A program made the translations under genes and the position numbers. The notes below the pieces were generated by a model. That model was not told where the DNA came from. It did no database searches and saw nothing but the letters and a program-made list of their open reading frames with translations. Of a DNA stretch of 64,000 nt, positions 10,554 through 21,030 are shown one piece after another. The stretch lies in the NCBI GenBank assembly GCA_950295325.1, contig OX485808.1:10358501-10422500 (forward strand). Reading direction: 5' to 3'. The number at the start of each line of letters is the position of its first letter. The stretch's first letter is position 1. Source of the DNA: Polytrichum commune (taxonomy: Eukaryota; Streptophyta; Polytrichopsida; Polytrichales; Polytrichaceae).

Positions 10554-11861
10554 GGGGATTGATATTTCCACACCTTTTTTGGCTAGATTCAAACATTTTT
10601 GCCGGTTTGGTTGCCGTGTCACTCAGGTGCTATATGAGATTCCTCATGGTGCATCCGGACCGTTGATCCACCAAGGCCCATCCAAGGGCCTCAATGATCC
10701 TAGGTGGCGGTGGGGTGGGGGGCGGGGGTGGTGCTTGCCCACCAAGGCGGGGTGGGGCCGTGGGCCTCACGTCTTTTTTGGGAGGCCAGATTTAGGGTGG
10801 TGTCGGACCTAGTAGCTAGGCGGGCCCAGTGGCTAGGCCTACTTATTATACAACTAGTTGGTTACCCTTTACTCTACTTACTAAATAACAAGTTGGTTAG
10901 CCTCACTCTACTTACTAAATGACTAGTTGGTCACCCTTACTCTACTTACTAAATAACTAGTTGGTTACCCTTACTTGGTATTTTGGTAGGCTATCATGTT
11001 ACAACCATTGCAAGGAATGAGACTATCCACAATCATATAGCATAAAATTACAACATAATGGTAATGTCATTAGAGGCATTATATTTCTGGATGAAAATAT
11101 TTGATTTGCCTGACAATAGGGATGATACATAGATGATGTAATGTAGGTGGCATTAAGTAGGATACAATTATTTACAAATATATATGGGCCTTTTGTGATC
11201 ACTCTTCTTAATTGGACATGTATATTTGAGTGGTATATGTGCAAGTCTTGAAGTTAGGTATGGACACCTATATGATCATTATTGACACCATAATCTCCAC
11301 TTTGATAATGACTAAGATATTCATATGAGGTCCTAAATTAGTAAGTAGAGGAAGGGTAACCAACTAGTCATTTAGTAAGTAGAGTAAGGGTAACCAACTA
11401 GTCATTTAGTAAGTAGAGTAATGGTAACCAACTAGTCATTTAGTAAGTAGAGTAATGGTAACCAACTAGTCATTTAGTAAGTAGAGTAATGGTAACCAAC
11501 TAGTCATTTAGTAAGTAGAGTAAGGCTAACCAACTAGTTATTTAGTAAGTAGAGTAAGGGTAATCAACTAGTTATATAATAAGTAGGCCTAGCCACTAGG
11601 CCTGACACCACCCTAAATCCGGCCTCCTAAAAAAGACGTGAGGCCCACGGCCCCATCCCGCCTTGGTGGGCAAGCACCACCCCCGCCCCCGCCCCCCACC
11701 CACCGCCACCTAGGATCATTGACGCCCTTGGATGGGCCTTGGTGGATCAACGGTCCGGATGCACCATGAGGAATCTCATATATAGCGCCTGAGTGACAAG
11801 GCAACCGAACCGGCAAAAAGGTGTGAATCTAGCCAAAAAAGGTGTGGAAATATCAATCCCC
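10554..11861. mobile_element. Foldback-type element with ~430-500-bp inverted arms
   Basis: The ends are GGGGATTGATATTTCCACAC and its inverse. Each arm contains, in mirror order: an AT-rich tip, a GCATCCGGACCGTTGATCCA block, a very GC-rich block, a GACGTCTTTTTTGGGAGGCC-type block, CTAGGCCTACTTAT, and then tandem 34-bp units (CTAGTTGGTTACCCTTACTC plus ACTTACTAAATAA). The left arm has about 4 units and the right about 7. The ~360-bp centre (10980-11340) is AT-rich and non-coding. Immediately outside, ATAATTAC (left) and ATAATTAA (right) match at 7 of 8 positions, a possible 8-bp target duplication. Long compound arms with subterminal tandem repeats suggest a foldback or Mutator-like non-autonomous element. 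Confidence 0.85.
11341..11575. repeat. 34-bp tandem repeat inside the foldback right arm
   Basis: About seven head-to-tail copies of a 34-bp unit containing AACCAACTAGTCATTTAGTA and AGTAGAGTAATGG occur with exact 34-base spacing (for example GTCATTTAG at 11401 and 11435). The mirror-image array with fewer units is at about 10850-10975. Confidence 0.9.
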
Positions 11862-13760
11862 ATAATTAATTGTGTATGAATACTTGTGAAAGTAGAAGGT
11901 ATTATCTCAAATATTTAAAATATACATACTAAATCAACTCACTAATTTAAGTGTCATTTTAGAATGACAAAGACAATTTCAAATGATAAGTCACAAAAAT
12001 TATAACCTCAATGTTGATGAGAATTGTATAATGTTTTGACCTCCACATGAATTATAGGCTTCATTGATGGTTTCACTTCCGGAATGAAATCTCAATCAAT
12101 TGCTTATTTACTAATTAGAATTGCACGTATATATTGGATTTTAGACCTTGAAGGTGAAGTGCACTCAATATGGGATTTGTAATTGCAAGGGCAATGTTTT
12201 TTTGAAGAGGGGCATGGCGGGCAATAATTTTTAGTTGGGTTCAGAAATTTCCGGATTTGACACTCCCAAAAGTTCGTAAGAGGGTGTTTGAGGCAGACAT
12301 TAAACACCCCGTACGAACTTTTGGGGGTGTTTGTCGCGCACCTCTCCATGAGGAGTGCCCGAAACACCATGGGCACAAGGGGGACCCCGGAGTGACACCC
12401 GGGACTTGTGGCGCCGTTGGTGAGAGGGCCCAAGTGATCCTAGTGTGGGTGAAGGCCCCGGGCGTTGGGAACGCCTCCCACCCATGGAGACTAGGAGGCA
12501 TGAGGGTAAGGCCACGAGCTATGCGTAGCTCATGGCGTGGTGATTCTAGAATGCTCAAGAACACCTCAATCGGAGGTATGAGCTAGGAGTTATGGCCATG
12601 TGAGTGGGGTACAGCAGTGCCTGGGAGTGATTCCCGGGACTGCCAAGGTTCAAACAGGCATAACTTCCTCAATACTTGCCCGAATGGGGCAAGTGAGGAG
12701 TCCATCGGCATCTACGTGAAGCGTGGATGAAGATGGAGTGGTTGGTTGTGATGATCAGACATCATACAAGGAAGTTATGATGGTCTGAAGCTGCTGGGGG
12801 GGTTCTAGGCCCAACAGCTAAAGGAAAATGTCCACTTGGCCCCAACTCTTGGTAGAGAGACAAGAGGTTGGTTGATGGTGGGGTAGGGACCCCGCGTAAA
12901 GTCCTAGAGGCTTATATGGGTGAGGTGGTGTGGCCTCACCCACCCGAGGCCGAACGGCACGGCCTCCATGGGCTTTGGCCCATTGTGAGGCCATAGTTGC
13001 CTAGTATGGTTCGGGTTGTTGTAGTGTTGCTCCGGCAATGCGATGATCAACATGGGATTGGACTTCCATGGATGGAAGTCCACATCTAGGAATGGGTTAC
13101 CGATTAAGGGGTGAATCCCAAAAGCAAAGTAGGAGGGTCGGTTCCCTCCTATGAACTATATGGTCCGGGGTAGGAGGAGCTAACCATTAGCATGGCGGAA
13201 TGCGAATGGTTAGCGCTCGTAAACTTTGCTAGAATTGGAAATTGGCAAGATTGTCAAGGGGGGCTAGCAAGGGTTGCGACAGTGTTAGATCCGGGCGGGG
13301 GCAACCCTCCTGGGAAATTTTTGAATCTGATAAGAAACTGTTGCCCGCCCCGCCCAACAAAAACATTGCCCTTGCATTCTTGAAGGCCACTTGACTACAA
13401 ATCCCATATTGAGTGCACTTCACCTTCAAGGTCCAAAATCCAATATATATGTACACTTCCAACGAGTAAATAAGCAATTGACTGAGATTTCATTATCAAA
13501 GTGGAACCGCTAATAAAGCATGTAATTGACTTGGAAGTCAAAAATATTACAAAACCCTCATTAGCACTGAGGTTATAATTTTTATGACTTACAATTTGAA
13601 ATTGTCTTTGTCATTCGAAAATGACACTAAAATTAGTGTTTTGATTTAGCATGTATATTTTATAATATTTTAGATAATTTCGCCTATTTTCACATGTATT
13701 CATACACATCCATTAGTTAAATAAACTGTAATTAATTATTATTATTTGGGATTATTATAA
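11862..13760. mobile_element. R1 composite: two inverted R1 arms around a GC-rich core
   Basis: The left arm (about 11862-12285, +) and right arm (about 13270-13745, -) are inverted copies. Each runs from an AT-rich outer part (AATGACAAAGACAATTTCAA, TATAACCTCA) through TTGAAGGTGAAGTGCACTCA and ATGGGATTTGTA to a GC-rich inner part (GGGCGGGCAACA, CCGGATCTGACAC). Between them lies about 1 kb of GC-rich DNA without a convincing protein. A strong hairpin sits at 12261-12329 (CACTCCCAAAAGTTCGTA and inverse). The left arm appears clipped by the foldback element beside it. I interpret this as a non-autonomous TIR element, family R1; I found no transposase. Confidence 0.65.
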
Positions 13761-14400
13761 AATAATTATTATCTAATTCACCGGAATTAATTCCAGTAAG
13801 TAAATTTAATAAATAATTAGATTTACTTGATTTGGTAAGCATACTTTCTAATTTATTTGGGATTAATTAGGAACAGTGAAGATTAATTAGACTTAATTAC
13901 ATTCAATCACACTTAATTAGTTTGAATGCATATGAATACATGTGAAAGTAGACAATATTACCTAAAATATTATAAAATATATATACTAAATCAAAACACT
14001 AATTTAAGTGTCATTTTAGAATGACAAAGACAATTTCAAATTGGAAGTCACAAAAATTATAACCTCATTGCTAGTAAGGGTTCTGTAATATTTTTGACTT
14101 CCAAGTCAATCACATGTTTTATTGGCAATTTCACTTTGATCATGAAATCTCAGTTAATTGCTTATTTACTCGATGTAAGTAAACATATATATTGAATTTT
14201 GGACCTCAAGGGAGAAGTGCACTCAATATGGGATTTGTAGTCAAGCGGCCTTCAAGAAAACAAGGGCAATGTGTTTTTCGAAGTTGGGCAGGGCGGGCGA
14301 CAGTTTTTAGCGGACATTAAGTTCCCCCATATGAACTATGGGGGTGTCAGATCCGGGTGGGGGTAGCCTTCAGGGAAATTTGCCTATTTGGGCTTAATTA
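13761..14400 (+). mobile_element. R1 arm copy, direct orientation
   Basis: About 13870-14400 repeats the R1 arm from GATTAATTAGACTTAATTAC to GGGCAGGGCGGGCGACAG and ends in a short hairpin (CCCCCATATGAACTATGGGGG region) plus the GTCAGATCCGGGTGGGGG end. It faces away from the right arm of the preceding R1 composite, so 13270-14400 is itself a large inverted repeat centred on AT-rich DNA that includes the palindrome GGAATTAATTCC. Confidence 0.7.
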
Positions 14401-14905
14401 GGATTAATCAGAATTAATTAGACCTAATGACATTAAATCACACTTAATTGGTTTGAATGTTCATGAATACTTGTGAAAGTAGGCGGCATTACTAAAACAT
14501 CATAAAATATACATACTAAATCAGCACACTAAGTTTAAGTGCCAGTTTAGAATGACAAAGACATTTTTAAATGGTAAGTCATAAATATTATAACCTCAAT
14601 GTTAATAAGGATTTTGTAATTTTGTTTGACCTCCAAGTTAATTACGAACTTCATTGACAGTTTCACTTCCGGAATGAAATCCCAATGAATTGTTTATTTA
14701 CTAATTGGAAGTGCACATATATATTGGATTTTAGACCTTGAAGGTGAAGTGCACTCAATATGGGATTTGTAGTCAAGCGGCCTTCAAGAATGCAAGGGCA
14801 ATATTTTTTCGAAGTTGGGCGGGACGGGCAGCAGTTTTCGGTCGAGTTCAGAAATTTCCCTGAAGGCTGCCCCCACCCGGATCTGACACCCCATAGTTCG
14901 TACGG
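14401..14905 (+). mobile_element. R1 arm copy directly upstream of F-box gene 2 leader
   Basis: This is a direct-orientation R1 arm with all the usual landmarks in order: GGATTAATCAGAATTAATTA, GAATGACAAAGACA, AAGGTGAAGTGCACTCAATA, GCGGCCTTCAAGAATGCAAG, GGGCGGGACGGGCAGCAG, CACCCGGATCTGACACC. It abuts the GC-richer leader of F-box gene 2. A closely similar R1 arm sits in the same position relative to the F-box pseudogene leader at 29.5-30.0 kb. Confidence 0.7.
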
Positions 14906-16194
14906 GGAAACTGTCCACCGCAATTTTCGGTGGGGTTTGAAAATGTTTCGGGAGGTGCCCGGCCCGGAAAGTTCGTACGCGGGTGCTTAATGTCGGCCCT
15001 TCAATATGGAACACTGCGGCACTTAGCGCGTTCACACATCCTGCCGCCCATTGCTGCAAGCCACCGACAGATATATATACCACCTTCCTGGAGATTCCCG
15101 ACACTAGTTGCTCCTGGCCTATATATATCACTGCTTGAGCCCTTACCCAAGGTTACTCAGACACAGCTTTGTTCCCAGCTTACTAAGGTATGGCCGTGCT
15201 CTTCCAACGCAGCATGACAAATTCTTGTGGTAATTTCTTCTAAGCCCCACTTCTATTTGTCTGTTTAGATTCAGTATGCAATCCTGATTTCGGGACTTAA
15301 ATCGAGAGAGGGATAAGAAATTTGGACTAGATTGAATTACTCTTGCAGGTGCCCATTCCTCGGTGATCCACGCATTGCAATTTCTCAGAAATCTGAAGTT
15401 GGTTGACTTGCTCTAATCTACGAGGTAGTGTCCCAGATTTGTTAGTGGAGCGAGTGACCGATTTCCAGTTCTCTACAGGGGCCGTCCATCAGTGTGTAAG
15501 TAGTGCTTCTGAAATCGCATGTATGGTTGCTTAGGTTACAGGTTTAGAATCTGAGGATGGCCCAATACACTTTGAAATGAAAACACTTCCAGATTCTGAA
15601 AAGGAATCTAAATCTGAGGGGATGGCCGACATCCTAGCTTGGTTACAGTTTTTGTGGTTCACAGATAGGATAGGTTCTCTGCACGACGTAGCCAACTATC
15701 TCAAAAGTTTTACTTGATGAGAGCTACGTCTTACTTGGGGAGCACAAACTTTGTCAAAACTCAGGTTAGAATTCAGGTCAGAACTAAGTTCTGGTACCAA
15801 GTGGTGCCTTTGAATGCTGTAGAATTGGAAAGTGGCAACAATTAGATCTTCACGTCGAGGAAATTGGGCCACTATTTCACTAAAGTCCAGAATTGTTTCA
15901 TGCCAAATCATGCAAGACTTCGAAATTTCTGATTTTTGTTTCTTTCTTGATACCTTGCAGGAGGTTTAGAGTTTTTGATGCACTGTTCGTGGAGCAATTT
16001 CGGACTGAACCCACGAAAATTGATATATCAGTTGAGACCTACTTAGGTGATATAGTAGTGTTTTGATGTCTTTAGATATAGACAAATTAATTACGTATCC
16101 GCGGGGAGCAAATTAACCTGACTACAGAGAGTTTGAGAAGGATTGCCGCATCCGAAGAGGTGATCATGGTGGCAGCTAGGGTACAAGAAAACTC
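14906..16194 (+). promoter_or_regulatory. Promoter and probable spliced 5' UTR of F-box gene 2
   Basis: The region has TATATATA-type boxes near 15070 and 15120, followed by pyrimidine-rich transcript-like sequence. Possible splice sites include a donor-like AAGGTATGG at about 15186 and acceptor-like TTGCAG at about 15345 and 15955, so the leader may contain introns. Segments at about 15735-15890 recur, diverged, at 26020-26150 upstream of F-box pseudogene A (shared words TTGGGGAGCACAA, TACCAAGTGGTGCCT). The transcript structure is inference only. Confidence 0.4.
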
Positions 16195-17913
16195 ATGACA
16201 AATTCAAATATTCTGCCCCTACATGATTTTTGGAACCGATTCGTGAGACTCATCCAGTCGTTGACTCCAGACCCCAAGCAAAGTAGACGCCCACTTTTTC
16301 CAAAGATTAGTTCCAGTACTGAAGTAACCCAGAGAAATACTTGGGACTCTTTGCCCGGGGATATGCAACACAAGATAGTGGCCTTGAACGATTTCCTCAG
16401 GATGAGGATTCCCCTGTCAAGTATATCGAATTTAAAGCGAAGTAGACGTCGATATTGTCTAGAATTTAGTTACAATGCTCATGCAGTCCAGAGAAAAGAT
16501 TGGGACCCATTGCCCGGTGATATGCAAGATAAGGTAGTGGCCGTGTGCGATCTTCGTTTGATGGTATTCCTCCTGTTGCGTGCATCAGACCCCAAACGAT
16601 GTAGACGTCAATGTTGTTCAGAGATTAGTTCCAGTACTGAAGAAACCCAGATAACTAATTGGGATTCTTTACCCGAGGATGTGCAACACAAGATATGGGC
16701 AGGTTTACCACTCCGACAAGTCTTCCAGTTCCAGTCAATAAGCAAATCATTTCTAAAAATCATCAAGCGACCCGGGTTCCTGCAGTCTCGGTTGCAAAGA
16801 TCTCGTACCGAAGGTAATTTTAGTCCCATGGTCTTCTTCATCGACCCTAGAAGTGGATGGCATTGGTTAGGGTTTGACCTAAACGCAAACGAGTGGAAGC
16901 GGCTCCCCTCTTTGTCTTTTCTTGCCACTCCAGATGCAAATCTCTTCAAAGAATTTTTAGTAGCTGGGAGTAGCGGACTTCTATGTGTCAACGTCTCGAA
17001 GCAACCTGGTGTCGAGCAAATTATTATTTGCAATCCACTGACGAGAGATACGAAGGAGCTCCCACCCATGAATTTTCCGAGGCAACCCGTGCTGATGAAC
17101 CTACTTCTCGACAAGGACACCAACAACTACAAAGTAATCGTGGCCGGGAGCGCGACGATCGGCAGCGAAGAGCTTTCTCGAAAGACAGAAGTGTATGATT
17201 CCATTACTCAAGAATGGAAAGTGGCAGGCGATGTACCAGGGCCAGAGTATGCTCTCAATGAGTTCCAAACGGGAGCGTTGTCCGAGGGCGTCCTTTATTG
17301 CGTTGGCTTCATCAGCACGGGAGACAGGATGACCCACGGGTTGTTGGGTTACCATGTCGAAACCGAAAAGTGGATCCACAACTGGGAGTGCACACTCCCA
17401 CGCTTGCCGTGTTGCCAACACGTCGCATCTAACACTACGCAAGTCTTCGAGTCGGAAGGATCGATCTTCGTATATTGGGAGCAAGAGCATAGCCGAACAG
17501 TGGTTCACTTTTGTGTGGCGAAGCTTGAAATCTCAGCTCTTTCTCCAACGCAGCCCACGATGTGGTCCGTGGTGGTGAGCGAGAGCAGGGTGGGAAGCAG
17601 GGGCCTTCTGGTGTATCCAGAATACCTTGGAATTGGCCATGGCCATGGCAAGGTGTGCATTTTCAACACACTGGAGCTCACAGGCTTTGTGTACAGGATC
17701 GGAGAAGGAATTTCGGTGCCCCAGCCATCGCCACTGGAGCCTATATCTACATCTTTACTACGTCTTGGTGGGTCGACCACAGACTTGTCAAAGAGTACTG
17801 TAAAAGATAGATTGGAGGAAACCGCAAGTAGCACTAATGGGAAACCATTGTTCTTTCCGCTCAACGCGCTTACCTTCACTTTCGAGCCAAGCTTCCACAC
17901 GCCGGTATTGTAA
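16195..17913 (+). CDS. F-box protein with triplicated N-terminal half-F-box (F-box gene 2)
   Basis: One intact frame of 572 residues, intronless. The C-terminal ~400 residues match genes 1 and 3 (GWHWLGFDL, GLLCVNVSKQ, IICNPLTRDTKELPP, SEELSRKTEVYDS, IFVYWEQEHS). The complete F-box is at about residues 156-198 (NWDSLPEDVQHKIWAGLP, VFQFQSISKSF). Upstream are two further partial F-box copies, each with a basic PK/KRSRR stretch followed by WDSLPGDMQHKIV (residue 50) and WDPLPGDMQDKVV (residue 103). The key tryptophans are at 50, 103 and 156, exactly 53 residues apart, showing tandem duplication of about 159 bp. The first two copies lack the second half of the F-box, so they probably do not bind SKP1 normally. 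It is a likely SCF ubiquitin-ligase receptor with unknown target. The extra N-terminus explains its greater length than genes 1 (472) and 3 (484). Confidence 0.9.
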   Translation: MTNSNILPLHDFWNRFVRLIQSLTPDPKQSRRPLFPKISSSTEVTQRNTWDSLPGDMQHKIVALNDFLRMRIPLSSISNLKRSRRRYCLEFSYNAHAVQRKDWDPLPGDMQDKVVAVCDLRLMVFLLLRASDPKRCRRQCCSEISSSTEETQITNWDSLPEDVQHKIWAGLPLRQVFQFQSISKSFLKIIKRPGFLQSRLQRSRTEGNFSPMVFFIDPRSGWHWLGFDLNANEWKRLPSLSFLATPDANLFKEFLVAGSSGLLCVNVSKQPGVEQIIICNPLTRDTKELPPMNFPRQPVLMNLLLDKDTNNYKVIVAGSATIGSEELSRKTEVYDSITQEWKVAGDVPGPEYALNEFQTGALSEGVLYCVGFISTGDRMTHGLLGYHVETEKWIHNWECTLPRLPCCQHVASNTTQVFESEGSIFVYWEQEHSRTVVHFCVAKLEISALSPTQPTMWSVVVSESRVGSRGLLVYPEYLGIGHGHGKVCIFNTLELTGFVYRIGEGISVPQPSPLEPISTSLLRLGGSTTDLSKSTVKDRLEETASSTNGKPLFFPLNALTFTFEPSFHTPVL

Positions 17914-20424
17914 GTGCAAGTAAGTTCTTTTGCCTAAACACATGATGAATCTTTGCATACTAGTAGTGCTCACCATCTACAATTCGACAAACGTGTTGTG
18001 TCTTCATTTGACGAATATAGACTGTAGTATAGGAGCCTGGTGTCATGATGAATGTTACGTTTGATATTGTTCATGTGTCGATTGACCACGGGTTGTAAGA
18101 GGACTTCTCATGTATCCACCTCATCACTCTTATGACGCGGTACTTGTGATATGGGGATGTCTTGTTACAACCTGCAATAGAGGTCCTCATGAATAATATG
18201 TAGTTAAAACATAAAATATGTTTTCTTTGCCCCACTCCTCATAAAAGGATATGAAATATGCAAGTAGTGTGAGTTGATTAACAAATCTAAATCGTGTCTA
18301 TAATCGTTTGCCCCATAATTCTTGGAGCTCATAAGAATATCATACTTATTAGCAAAGTGAAGATTCTTGTGCGCATTATGTGGTCATATGTTAGATATAG
18401 AGCTAAAAATAGTTTGCATATCTTAGCACGTAGGTCAATCTCTTTTGAACATATGTCCACACACCACTAAAAGTATAGGTGTCTAGATTATTACTTTGTC
18501 ATAGTTAGGCACTTCTACCTTAGTTCAAACTGGTCGAATGTATGGATCTTGTTAGCACTTGAAAATGGATTCCAACGCATGGTTGTTGTCTACATGTGCA
18601 ACTCAAAATCAACTCTAGGATCTACAGTCATAGGTTCTTGTATGTTGATGTAAATTTTTGTGGTCGATATATAGGTTTTAAAGTCATCTTTTGGTCAAAC
18701 AATAAGGGCAGTTTTTGGGTAGGTCTACTTCAATTCTCATATAGAATCTTGTAGTTAGTTGTTGATGATCACCTTAATGAACTCAAAATGTCATACTCTA
18801 GGTACCCTAGTTATTAGGCTTTCCTTTCTAGTTTAAGAATTAGAGTGTTTTATCCACCATTTTTTTATTTTGTTGTGGTCAAACCTAGGAGTTTTTCCTG
18901 ATAGTTTTTGGTAGTTGCACTCGAGTCCAACTACTCTAATATTGTCAAGTAGTATAGCTAGAGGTTGTGATTGACCCTATGCAACCCTATGTTGTGGCCG
19001 ATAGTATCATGAAAGTAATATCTAACCCTAAATACACTTGTTATGCTCTCTTACAATAGACTTTGGAAGTCTCTCAAATGCACTCTACATCCAATCTAAG
19101 AATTGTTTTGTAACCTACAAATTGGTCATTTCATATCAAATGTTGTGGATTGGTAAATATTGTGGACGCAAAATATTTCTCCAATATTTTGTAATGTGGC
19201 AATCTAAAGCTCGTTAGTGGAGTCTAGAATATGTATCATAATGAAACAGAAAGTAAACTAATATCTGGAACCTTAAGAATTTTTGTTTGCATATTAGGAT
19301 GGTATGTATTGGCCTTCGGATCTATTTTTTCATCATAAATTTGTTTGTGATTATATTAAATCTAACTTCTTCCCCCATGTTATAAGTAAATGAAAAGAGT
19401 AGGCATTATATGCTATGGAATTGGACAATGTTTTAAACTTAACTGTAAAAAAAACTTAACATATTCAATTTGGTGGTTGTTCAACATCATGCAATGGCAA
19501 CATAAAGCAAATTCTTACAGCTACAAGATTTGAGGTATGTGAACAATGTTTCTAGTTACTTACATTGTGGATTTGCCATTTGGAACTACTACTAACTTCT
19601 ATCCTATACATTGAATTTGGATTGAACAAGTTGGAGTCATCGTTGAGAGAGCGGGAGTTGAATGTGCCAACAACATGCCAAAGACATCCAGCACCAACTT
19701 TTGTTTATGCTGGAGAACTCCTTGGCCCTCGAATCCTTTTCAATATCATATCCTCAAATATGCATATGTTTTTTGAAATGAATGATTCCTTTTGTTGTAA
19801 GTTACATGCACTACAATCATGTGCATCATGGGCATTTTGACCTACATCATTGGAAGATTGTCCAATGTCACTAAGAAATTTATATGAATCGATCATAATG
19901 ATTGATTTGCATTGTTCTTTTTCTCATGTAGGACGATTGCCAAGGACTCATATATTGGTATTGATTTCAGTTGGAGATATCACAGTGTATAATATTTCAA
20001 TATTATCACTTGTACACCTTATGATATTGTCAAAATGTCATTGAGGGATTCCACTTTAATATGGACTTGAAGAAGCTATGTGAATCATAGAGATATCATG
20101 GTGTACAAGGTGGCTTAAAATTTGTAGCATCCCTCAGGCATCAACTTCGTCACCTTTACACATGATATTTTCATCATGCCATTTAAGGTTGATCACCTTA
20201 ATAATGCCACCTTGGAGAATTAGTTGTGTCTTCAAAAATCCATTGATGACTGCAATGGCTAAATAGTTGCGAAATAATGCATTTGAGGAAAAAGATGAGC
20301 AACTTAGGATTAGATAATTAATATGAGTGGCTGAGCATTTTTTGATTATGGTTCGACTATCAATTGAGACTAACCTCAGAAGTTTTTGTGTGCAGAGTTG
20401 GTGGGTTGTTTTCAATATCCATGT
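17914..20424. other. AT-rich 3' flank of F-box gene 2 with R2 repeat copy
   Basis: No gene is supported. About 18180-18480 is one copy of a dispersed repeat (R2) also found at 32.3, 35.7 and 56.0 kb (shared order: AGGATATGAAA, GATTAACAAATC, GGAGCTCATAAG, AAGTGAAGATTC, CTCTTTTGAACATATGT). Short frames at 19.5-20.5 kb show no family motif. Part of 19.4-20.4 kb may belong to the degraded transposon whose transposase remnant follows. Confidence 0.5.
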
Positions 20425-21030
20425 GTATTGGAGAAGCATCATTTTCAGTAACAAGACAAAGATATATAAGTTTAACTCATATCGTAGGTCATGATGTTGG
20501 ATTGGAGATGGAGAGCGCATTGGACCTCAACATGTCATCAGATTATGAAGCATGATGATGGGTCGGTGATGATTTGGAGATACATGACGGCTTTTGGGCC
20601 GGAAGCCTGATATATAATTGAAGGTAGGATGGATAAGCATTTGTACAAATTTATTTTAGAAAATTTCTTATGGTCCACTGTATAGAATTACAAATTGGAT
20701 CCAAGTAGGTCGGTTTTTCAATAGGATAATGATCCCAAGCACATGAGCAAGATTATGCAAGAATGGTTGGCATCCCAACCATTTCAAGTCCTTCAATGAC
20801 CTGCATAATTTCCGGAATTTGAATCCCATTGAACATTTTTTGGCACTATTCAAACGGCGCTAGAACGAATTTAGAACACTTCCAAGAGGTATCCAAGAAT
20901 TTTAGGAGTGTTTGTGTTTAGTGTATCCCAATTTCAATGAACATGATGGCATGGCGCTTTATGAGAGCATGCCACAAGAATTGATGTTGTGTTGAAGAGT
21001 AGGGATTACTAGACCAATTACTAAAGATTT
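20425..21030 (+). pseudogene. Tc1/mariner-like transposase remnant
   Basis: Conceptual translation across several stops and at least one frameshift gives the order of blocks typical of Tc1-type DDE transposases: FSNKTKIYKF, CWIGDGERIGPQHVIRL, GSVMIW, TAFGP, EGRMDKHLYK, then DNDPKHMSKIMQEWLASQ, NLNPIEHF, and a C-terminal PRGIQE...VYPNFNE...MALYESMPQ block. The second catalytic Asp (DNDPKH) and the final Glu (NPIEH) are visible; the first catalytic Asp position reads Asn (FSNKTK). Stops TGA, TAG and TAA interrupt it, so it is dead. The N-terminal DNA-binding part and the terminal inverted repeats were not located. Confidence 0.8.

Noticed and set aside
12254-12590. Overlapping open frames of about 110 residues on both strands in a GC-rich patch
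   Set aside because: They fall in the GC-rich core of the R1 composite where stops are rare by composition, and no frame has a protein motif.
16608-17508. Long open frames on the - strand opposite F-box gene 2 (172 and 135 residues)
   Set aside because: They mirror the coding strand of a highly conserved family; similar antisense frames occur opposite genes 1 and 3, as expected from codon composition, and carry no motif.
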